Positions 55,266 to 61,801 of a stretch of DNA of 64,000 nt are shown here, piece by piece; positions within the stretch are counted from its first letter, which is position 1, and every line of letters starts with the position of its first letter. The notes beneath the pieces are model-generated. The model was not told where the DNA came from and did not search any database. It saw only the letters and a list, made by a program, of their open reading frames with translations. Where the stretch lies: NCBI RefSeq assembly GCF_002874775.1, contig NZ_CP020991.1, forward strand, positions 1,803,225-1,867,224, in the 5' to 3' direction. The DNA comes from Monoglobus pectinilyticus. Its GTDB lineage: Bacteria > Bacillota > Clostridia > Monoglobales > Monoglobaceae. A program made the position numbers and the translations under genes.

Positions 55266-56180
55266 ATGGTTTTGGCAATAATAGATTTGGGCTCTAATTC
55301 TATAAGAATGGATATAGTTGAAATTGATGAAAAAACCGGATCTCATAGATATATAGAAAGGTGCCGTGATATGGCGCGGCTGAGCGAGGGTATGAACCTG
55401 GACGGGAATCTCCAGCCTGAAGCTATAGACAGGACTATCGCGGCGCTTAGTGAGTTCAAAAAAATTATGAAAGAAAATAATACTGATGACGTTATCACTG
55501 TGGCGACAGCAGCAGTCAGGAAAGCGGGCAACAGCCAGGAGTTCATAAAACAGGTTGAGGATGAGACCGGAATAATCGTGAGAGTGATAAAAGGCGAGCA
55601 GGAGGCCGAATATGATTTTCTTGGCGTGACCAGTTCGCTTGATATAGAGGATTGTGTAATAGTAGACACAGGCGGCGGAAGCACCGAGATAATATTGGTA
55701 AATGACGGAGAGCCGCTGGCAAGAACAAGTATACCTGTCGGGGCCGTAAACATGACTGAACAGTTTTTGTTTAGAGGAGAAACTGAGGAGGCGCTTAGTG
55801 CGCTGACTGATTATATTGACAGCCAGCTTGACAAAATACACTGGCTGGAGGACGCTTATCAGCTTCCGATAGTTGGAATGGGCGGCAGCATATATAATCT
55901 TGCGATAGTTGAAAATAATGTTCCGGGAGCAGACAGAAGCCAGCTTCACGGCTGTGTAATGGCAGGCGACTGCGTCGCTGATGCGTTCGGCAATATCCTT
56001 GAAATGAATGAAACTGAAAGAGGCGACGCAGGGATAGAAGCTTCCAGAACAGACACTATAATTGCCGGAGTGCTGCCGATTGTGGAGCTTATAAACAAAA
56101 TAGGCTCTGAGGAAGTGATAGTATCCTCTGCCGGATTAAAAGAGGGAATTTTGGCTGAGTTTATCGAAAGTATAAAATAA
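55266..56180 (+). CDS. Ppx/GppA-family exopolyphosphatase
   Basis: The 304-residue ASKHA-fold phosphatase starts at ATG 55266 behind GGAAGGCGG; frames reading further upstream begin in the terminator. Phosphate-binding motifs are LAIIDLGSNSIRMDI, TAAVRKAGNSQEF, VIVDTGGGSTEII and PIVGMGGSIYNLA. The short form without C-terminal HD domain is typical of Firmicutes. It degrades polyphosphate or pppGpp; sequence cannot separate these. It overlaps no gene but lies 14 bases before recQ, forming a two-gene operon. Confidence 0.93.
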   Translation: MVLAIIDLGSNSIRMDIVEIDEKTGSHRYIERCRDMARLSEGMNLDGNLQPEAIDRTIAALSEFKKIMKENNTDDVITVATAAVRKAGNSQEFIKQVEDETGIIVRVIKGEQEAEYDFLGVTSSLDIEDCVIVDTGGGSTEIILVNDGEPLARTSIPVGAVNMTEQFLFRGETEEALSALTDYIDSQLDKIHWLEDAYQLPIVGMGGSIYNLAIVENNVPGADRSQLHGCVMAGDCVADAFGNILEMNETERGDAGIEASRTDTIIAGVLPIVELINKIGSEEVIVSSAGLKEGILAEFIESIK

Positions 56181-56194
56181 CGGCGGAGAAAGAT

Positions 56195-58024
56195 ATGACG
56201 AAACTTGAAATTTTAAAACAATATTTTGGACATGAGAAGTTCAGGAGCGGACAGGAAGATATTATTGACAATATACTGTCCGGAAAAGATGTGCTGGGAA
56301 TAATGCCGACAGGAGCGGGAAAATCGGTTTGTTATCAGGTTCCGGCTATGTTGATGGACGGAATAACTATTGTTATTTCTCCGCTTATATCCCTTATGAA
56401 AGACCAGGTAAGGTCTCTTACGGAATCGGGTATACCTTCTGCATATATTAATAGTTCTTTAAGTTACCGCCAGCTGCGTGAGGTGTTTAAGAGAGCGGCG
56501 GAGATGCAGTATAAAATAATTTATGTTGCCCCCGAGCGGCTTGTGACTGATGATTTTTTGGATTTTGCAGAAAACTCAAAAATATCTATGGTAACCGTTG
56601 ACGAGGCTCATTGCGTGTCCCAGTGGGGTCAGGATTTCAGGCCAAGTTATTTAAAAATTTCAGAGTTTATCGATACTTTGTCATATAGGCCTGTGGTTTC
56701 CGCTTTTACGGCGACGGCTACTAAAAGGGTAAGCGTGGATATCTGCAATATTCTTAAACTCGATAACCCGTTTAGGATGGTTACCGGATTTGACAGAAAA
56801 AATTTATATTTTGAGGTTCAGAATCCAAAGTATAAGCTTAATGCTTTGGTGGATATACTCAACCGTCCGCAGAATAAGGAAAAAAGCGGAATAGTTTATT
56901 GCATAAGCAGAAAAGGCGTTGAGGAAGTATGTGACGAACTGATCTCCAGAGGTTTTGCGGCTACCAGGTATCACGCAGGTTTGGATGATGAGGAAAGGCG
57001 CATAAATCAGGACGACTTTATATATGACAGAAAAACAGTTATGGTTGCCACTAATGCGTTCGGTATGGGAATAGACAAGTCCAACGTTTCATATGTTGTT
57101 CACTATAATATGCCGAAGAATATTGAAAGTTATTACCAGGAAGCCGGAAGGGCAGGAAGAGACGGCGAACCGGCTGAGTGCGTATTGCTTTACGCCCCGA
57201 AAGACGTCAGAATCAATAAGTTTCTGATAGAAAACGGAAACGAAAATTTAGAAATGACAGAGGAAATGCGCCGGCAGGTTATAAAAAAGGATTTAGAACT
57301 GCTGAAGCATATGACGTTTTATTGCAATACATATGATTGTCTCAGAGGTTTTATTTTAAAGTATTTCGGTGAGACAGCGCCGATATGCTGTGACAGCTGC
57401 TCAAACTGCAACACTAGGTTTGAAACAGTGGATATAACCGAGGAAGCGCAGAAGATTCTAAGCTGTATATATAGGATAAAACGTCAAGGACGCGCTTTCG
57501 GCAAAAACATGGTGGCTGATGTTTTGTGCGGCTCAAAAAATGATAATGTTATTTCCAGGCATTTAGACGAGTTAACTACGTACGGGATAATGTCCGGTAT
57601 GACCAAGACCAGAGTTATGAATATAATTGAATTTTTGGTTCAGAGCGGTTATATAATAAAAGACGAGGATAATTTTAATATTTTAGTACCGACTGAGAAG
57701 TCAAAAAGCATATTATTTGGCGGGGATCGGCTTTCAATGAAAGCACCGAAGGAGAAAAAGGCTAAGAAGAAGCCGGTGCAGGCTGAAACAGTTAACGAGG
57801 GACTGTTCTCAAAGCTGAGGGATCTCAGAAAAGAGCTGGCTGAGAGAGGCAGTGTTCCGGCTTATGTTATATTTTCAGATGCGTCGCTCCGTGATATGTG
57901 CAGGATACTTCCAAAGACTTTGGATGAGTTCGAGACAGTATCAGGTGTAGGAAGCGCGAAGCTTCAAAGGTATGGGGAACTTTTTGTCAATGAAATAAAC
58001 GACTATTTAAGAATTGATAAATGA
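56195..58024 (+). CDS. recQ: ATP-dependent DNA helicase RecQ
   Basis: The 609-residue 3'-5' helicase acts in recombination and fork repair. SF2 motifs: FRSGQEDII, Walker A IMPTGAGKSVCYQ, DEAHCVSQWG, SAFTATAT, and motif VI QEAGRAGRDG. The RQC zinc-binding Cys cluster is CDSCSNC with an upstream Cys, followed by a winged helix (VISRHLDELTTYGIM). An HRDC domain ends the protein (residues about 530-605, YVIFSDASLRDMCRILP). All modules of a full RecQ are present. GGCGGAG precedes the ATG. Confidence 0.96.
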   Translation: MTKLEILKQYFGHEKFRSGQEDIIDNILSGKDVLGIMPTGAGKSVCYQVPAMLMDGITIVISPLISLMKDQVRSLTESGIPSAYINSSLSYRQLREVFKRAAEMQYKIIYVAPERLVTDDFLDFAENSKISMVTVDEAHCVSQWGQDFRPSYLKISEFIDTLSYRPVVSAFTATATKRVSVDICNILKLDNPFRMVTGFDRKNLYFEVQNPKYKLNALVDILNRPQNKEKSGIVYCISRKGVEEVCDELISRGFAATRYHAGLDDEERRINQDDFIYDRKTVMVATNAFGMGIDKSNVSYVVHYNMPKNIESYYQEAGRAGRDGEPAECVLLYAPKDVRINKFLIENGNENLEMTEEMRRQVIKKDLELLKHMTFYCNTYDCLRGFILKYFGETAPICCDSCSNCNTRFETVDITEEAQKILSCIYRIKRQGRAFGKNMVADVLCGSKNDNVISRHLDELTTYGIMSGMTKTRVMNIIEFLVQSGYIIKDEDNFNILVPTEKSKSILFGGDRLSMKAPKEKKAKKKPVQAETVNEGLFSKLRDLRKELAERGSVPAYVIFSDASLRDMCRILPKTLDEFETVSGVGSAKLQRYGELFVNEINDYLRIDK

Positions 58025-58035
58025 GAAAATTACGC

Positions 58036-58070
58036 TTAAAGGCTGCGAACAATAATGTCCGCAGCTTTAG
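58036..58070 (+). terminator. recQ terminator
   Basis: AAAGGCTGCG pairs with CGCAGCTTT with one bulge, 14 bases after the stop codon; T-run is short (TTTAGATTTTG). Confidence 0.65.
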
Positions 58071-58221
58071 ATTTTGTAATCTTATTTTCTATAAATCAAA
58101 TATCTTACAGAGTATTTAAAATCGTTTAGAGCATAAATAAAAAAATAACACTTAGTTCTAAAAATAAAATATTAAATATAGATAAAAATTTATCATCATA
58201 ATATGTGTTATTATAAACAAA

Positions 58222-58254
58222 ATAAAAAAGCTCCGCAAAAATTATATGCGGAGC
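58222..58254 (-). terminator. Terminator of the ApbE-amidohydrolase operon
   Basis: Minus strand GCTCCGCA pairs with TGCGGAGC and is followed by TTTTTTATTTT. Confidence 0.9.
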
Positions 58255-58287
58255 AAAACCTATATTATTGCGATAAAACGGCATGTT

Positions 58288-59442
58288 TTATATAACTATC
58301 CCATACGGACTGCTCATTATGTCGAGCGGGTCACCGTCCCATATAACAATATCCGAATCCTTTCCGTCATCTATAGAACCAACTCTGTCTCCAATCCCGC
58401 AGGAAACAGCTGGATTTATAGTTATTGCCCTTAATGCTTCATCCCTTCTAAGCCCATGCTTGACAGCCATAGCCGCGCATAGGGTTAAATACTTTTCAGG
58501 CGTTTCAGGGTGATCAGTTATTATTGAGATTTTCAGTCCAGCCTCTGATAGTACGGCAGGAGTTACTTCACTTTGATTTTTCAGTTCCGGCTTACTTCGG
58601 TCAGTGAGTATTGGGCCCAGCAGAACCGGGTAACCATCATCTGCCAGCTGCTCAGCTATTAAATGCCCCTCTGTGCAGTGAACCAATATCAAATTAAGAT
58701 TAAATTCTCTGGCAATGCGAACGGCCGTGAATATATCATCCGCTCTGTGCACATGCGCATGCAGGGGTATATCACCATTTAAAAGCGGTAACAGCGATTC
58801 TGACTTTATGTCATATTCGGGAGGGTCTTCCTCATCAGAGTTATTTTGGTACTGCTCAACCTGCCTTTGGTATTCCTGAGCTTTTTTAAACGTCTCCCTT
58901 ATCAATGCTGCTGTTGCCATTCTGGTACTGGGCGACTGGCTCTTGTCGTTATAGGTAGCCTTTGGGTTTTCACCAAAAGCAATTTTTATCCCAACAGGAG
59001 CTTTTATTACCATATCATCTATACGCTTCCCGTATGTTTTGATTGCCGCCAGCTGTCCGCCGATAGGATTAGCGCTTCCCGGGCCGGTTATAACAGTCGT
59101 TATACCGGAAGCAAAAGCTTCTCTAAAAGACGCCTCCATTGGATTTATAGCGTCTATCGCCCGGAGCTGAGGAGTACAGGGATCGGTATCTTCGTTCCCG
59201 TCATCACCCTCAAAATCCAAACCGTCCTCCCACATTCCCAGGTGTGAGTGTGCGTCAACCAAACCGGGAGTTGTAATTCTCCCCTCGGCTTCAATTATCT
59301 CGGCATCAATATTGCTATCTGAAAAGTCAGACATTTTTCCAACTTCTATAATTTTATGGTCTTGAATTTTAACATATCCGTTTTCTATATTGCCATATTT
59401 TTCACTCATGGTTATTAGGTTGGCATTTTTAATTATTTTCAT
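58288..59442 (-). CDS. Amidohydrolase-superfamily metal-dependent hydrolase
   Basis: The 384-residue cytosolic enzyme starts at ATG 59442 with AAAGGAG upstream, five bases after the end of the ApbE gene. Metal-binding HxH is in GLVDAHSHLGMWEDG; further ligands are in IPLHAHVHRADD, ILVHCTEGH and IITDHPE; the C-terminal LRAITINPAVSCGIGDRVGS with GSIDDGKDSDIVIWDGDPL is typical of imidazolonepropionase-like amidohydrolases. The acidic insert DGLDFEGDDGNEDTDPCTPQ after the HxH is common in this group. Substrate unknown. Confidence 0.9.
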   Translation of the reverse strand: MKIIKNANLITMSEKYGNIENGYVKIQDHKIIEVGKMSDFSDSNIDAEIIEAEGRITTPGLVDAHSHLGMWEDGLDFEGDDGNEDTDPCTPQLRAIDAINPMEASFREAFASGITTVITGPGSANPIGGQLAAIKTYGKRIDDMVIKAPVGIKIAFGENPKATYNDKSQSPSTRMATAALIRETFKKAQEYQRQVEQYQNNSDEEDPPEYDIKSESLLPLLNGDIPLHAHVHRADDIFTAVRIAREFNLNLILVHCTEGHLIAEQLADDGYPVLLGPILTDRSKPELKNQSEVTPAVLSEAGLKISIITDHPETPEKYLTLCAAMAVKHGLRRDEALRAITINPAVSCGIGDRVGSIDDGKDSDIVIWDGDPLDIMSSPYGIVI

Positions 59443-59447
59443 TAATA

Positions 59448-60443
59448 TTAATTGCTCCTTTGTTTTATCCAATACGTTTTTGCGTTAAATTTATTTGCAA
59501 GCTTCGTGCCGTCAGTTTCTCCGAGAACCAGACAGGCGGTAGACAAACAGTCCGCTTCAAGTGATGATGAAGAAATAACACTGACACTGTCAAAACCGCT
59601 GTCAGAAGGCGTTCCGGTCGATGGGTCGAGAATATGATGATAGTTTTTGTTGTTATAATAAAAGTGCCTCTGATATGTGCCGCTTGTAACTATACTCTCC
59701 CCGGAAGTTATATCAACCATTTCAGAATAACTTCCGTTTGCCGCAAAAGGTTCCTGGATTCCGACTGTAAAACTTCCGTTTATTTTTTTGGGATTTTGAC
59801 CGTAAACGTTTACGTTACCGCCAAAATCAAGTATAGCGTATGAATCGGGATAGTTTTCTTCTATATATTCCAAAGCTTTTTGACAAGCGTAACCTTTGCC
59901 GCATCCGCCCAAATCAATTTTTACACCGTCAATGGTTTTAGTAAGAGTTTTGTTTTCAGAATCAAGTATCAAATTGTTATACCCGACATATTTTAAATTT
60001 TCATTTATCAAATTCTGTTCAGGAGGAACCGGACTTTCTGATTTGAAATCCCATAGTTCCTCAACCGGAGCAATTGTTATATCAAAGGCTCCGTTCGAAG
60101 CTTTGGAAACTTCAAGAGCCTTTTCTACAATAGTATATGTGTCCGGATCAAGCGCTGCAGGAACACCAGCAGGCGAACTGTTAAATATGGAGACGGTAGA
60201 GCCGGAATCATAATAGCTTATATTGCTTTGAATTTTATATACGACATCAAAGGCGCCTGAAATCAATTCTTTTGTATTTTTCACACCGCCGGCGGTTATG
60301 GTACATACGGTATCTAATATAAATTGGGTGTCAGATATGGTTTGATACTGGGCCGAGCAGCCTGAAAACATAGTTATTATGATAACTATTAACAATATAT
60401 ATGTCATGTATTTTTTTATTTTATGTTTCTTTGTATTCTTCAT
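59448..60443 (-). CDS. FAD:protein FMN transferase (ApbE family) lipoprotein
   Basis: The 331-residue product begins at ATG 60443. A hydrophobic segment with lipobox MFSGC shows it is a lipoprotein facing outward. The ApbE domain has FILDTVCTITA, SNGAFDITIAPVEELW, IDLGGCGKGYACQKA, YAILDFGGNVNVYG, and the Mg-binding HHILDPSTGTP near the C-terminus. The enzyme attaches FMN to Thr of target flavoproteins such as Rnf/Nqr subunits or surface flavin proteins; none is nearby. No ribosome binding site precedes the ATG, which lies seven bases after a TATAAT, so the mRNA may be leaderless. A longer frame upstream has no ATG with a site and passes through the promoter. Confidence 0.9.
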   Translation of the reverse strand: MKNTKKHKIKKYMTYILLIVIIITMFSGCSAQYQTISDTQFILDTVCTITAGGVKNTKELISGAFDVVYKIQSNISYYDSGSTVSIFNSSPAGVPAALDPDTYTIVEKALEVSKASNGAFDITIAPVEELWDFKSESPVPPEQNLINENLKYVGYNNLILDSENKTLTKTIDGVKIDLGGCGKGYACQKALEYIEENYPDSYAILDFGGNVNVYGQNPKKINGSFTVGIQEPFAANGSYSEMVDITSGESIVTSGTYQRHFYYNNKNYHHILDPSTGTPSDSGFDSVSVISSSSLEADCLSTACLVLGETDGTKLANKFNAKTYWIKQRSN

Positions 60444-60450
60444 AAGCACA

Positions 60451-60478
60451 ATTATATACGATTTACATAAAAAGTCAA
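60451..60478 (-). promoter_or_regulatory. Promoter giving a probable leaderless apbE mRNA
   Basis: Minus strand TTGACT (60473-60478) and TATAAT (60451-60456) with a 16-base spacer. The A of the start codon is seven bases after the -10 box, the usual transcription start distance. Confidence 0.65.
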
Positions 60479-60525
60479 TTACTTTTGTATTTTCAGAAAA
60501 ACTTTTATTATTTTTTAAAAAGGGG

Positions 60526-60554
60526 TTGATTTTTTTGAACATTCGTTGTATAAT
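60526..60554 (+). promoter_or_regulatory. Promoter of the dockerin-cohesin gene pair
   Basis: TTGATT (60526-60531) and TATAAT (60549-60554), 17-base spacer. The transcript has a leader of about 250 nt before the ATG at 60810. Confidence 0.75.
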
Positions 60555-60599
60555 ACTAACGTATCATAATAGTGAAAAATAAATAAAATGCGTTATTTA

Positions 60600-60722
60600 T
60601 CAGTTTGAACCTATTAGCCGGATGCACATTTCCGGTTGTTTTGGGTGTTTGCCTAAGACTTAAAGGTTATGTTCTGTGATCCGCATTTCTTACACATTTT
60701 TGGGGAAAGGAGGATAACCTCG
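60600..60722 (+). promoter_or_regulatory. Structured leader of the dockerin gene
   Basis: AGCCGGA and TCCGGTT pair early in the leader. AGGTTAT (60664-60670) pairs with ATAACCT (60714-60720) across about 43 bases holding CTGTGATCCGC and an internal AAAGGAGG. The AAAGGAGG (60707-60714) is partly buried and not followed by a start codon. I do not match it to a known riboswitch, T-box, or SRP/6S RNA. It may control the surface-complex genes below. Confidence 0.45.
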
Positions 60723-60809
60723 AATTTTGAGATTGTAGTTTAAAATTGCAGATTTAATTGGGAAGAAATCGACGATTTTATAAACAAACAAAATTAGGAG
60801 GAAAATTAA

Positions 60810-61703
60810 ATGAAGAAGAGAATTTTTAAGTTTGGCGCAGCTCTTACAGCTGCATTAATGATGTTTTCAGCAACAGCTAGTTTGGCTTTCGCTGAGGGAG
60901 ATGTTGTTGACAATAATGCAGACGCATCTGTTACAGATACAGTTGAAGCTCCAAAGCCTACAGCTATGCCTGAAGATGTGGAAGCACCTGAAGAAGACGT
61001 TAAGGCTCCTGCTGAGGATACAGATGCTCCTGTTCCTACAGAAGCTCCTGTAGATTCAGAAGAAGTAAACGTACCGCTTGACACAGCGCCGGTTACAGAA
61101 GGCGATGTTAATCTTGAATCTAAGATTGATGACGTTGACACTGGTTCAGTAGTTAAAATAGGCAATATTTCAGCTTCAAAAGACGATGCTAACGGATACT
61201 ATAATGTAAACGTTCCGTTTACAATTGCTTCCGGTACAGAGGTACCAAGTCAGATGACATTCTTTGTATATGATATCACAAGTATCACAGGCGATCAGAA
61301 CAATACAGTTGGTTTTACATCTACAACACCTGTAGGTTATATCAACCAGTATGACGGTCAGGCTTCTGGTACATATTCATTTAAGCTGTCACAGACTGAC
61401 TACAATGATGATTCAATTATTATTGTAAAAATCGGAGGAACCGGTGTTTCAACACCTGACGCTAAGTCATATTCATTAAAAACAGCTCCTGGAGTTGTGT
61501 ATGGTGATGTAAATATGGATACTGATATTAATGCAGGTGACGCAATACTTGTTATGCAGTATGCAGCTGGTAAAACAGAGCTCAGCGATGATCAGAAGAC
61601 TGCTGCTGATGTTAGCGGTACCGATGGTATCAATGCAGGGGATGCAATCCTTATAATGCAATACGCTGCTGGAAAAATCACAAATTTCCCCGTAGAACAA
61701 TAA
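60810..61703 (+). CDS. Secreted dockerin-containing protein
   Basis: A 297-residue protein with AGGAGG before the ATG. A signal peptide ends near LAFAEGD. An acidic Pro/Glu/Val-rich linker (30-100) leads to a beta-rich domain (about 105-225, NVPFTIASGTEVPSQMTFFV) of no recognised family. The C-terminus is a type I-like dockerin with two calcium loops (VNMDTDINAGDAILVMQY and VSGTDGINAGDAILIMQY). It carries no catalytic module. The next gene encodes cohesin-like domains, so this protein probably docks to it, perhaps as an adaptor or structural part (inference). Confidence 0.92.
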   Translation: MKKRIFKFGAALTAALMMFSATASLAFAEGDVVDNNADASVTDTVEAPKPTAMPEDVEAPEEDVKAPAEDTDAPVPTEAPVDSEEVNVPLDTAPVTEGDVNLESKIDDVDTGSVVKIGNISASKDDANGYYNVNVPFTIASGTEVPSQMTFFVYDITSITGDQNNTVGFTSTTPVGYINQYDGQASGTYSFKLSQTDYNDDSIIIVKIGGTGVSTPDAKSYSLKTAPGVVYGDVNMDTDINAGDAILVMQYAAGKTELSDDQKTAADVSGTDGINAGDAILIMQYAAGKITNFPVEQ

Positions 61704-61719
61704 GAGAAATTTATTTAAT

Positions 61720-61754
61720 AACTGACTCCCGGCAATCTGTCGAGAGTCAGTTAT
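61720..61754 (+). promoter_or_regulatory. Intergenic stem-loop between dockerin and cohesin genes
   Basis: TAACTGACTC pairs with GAGTCAGTTA around a 15-base loop. There is no T-run, so it is a weak terminator and more likely an RNA-processing or stabilising stem-loop, as known between genes of clostridial cellulosome operons. No clear promoter lies before the cohesin gene. Confidence 0.6.
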
Positions 61755-61801
61755 ACAATACTACTTGAAATATGTTATTTTCATGGAAGGAGTTTTAATT
61801 A

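Noticed and set aside
60600-60722. Leader compared with T-box, SAM, c-di-GMP-II, SRP RNA and 6S RNA patterns
   Set aside because: None of the conserved cores of these classes could be found, so it is reported only as an unassigned structured leader.
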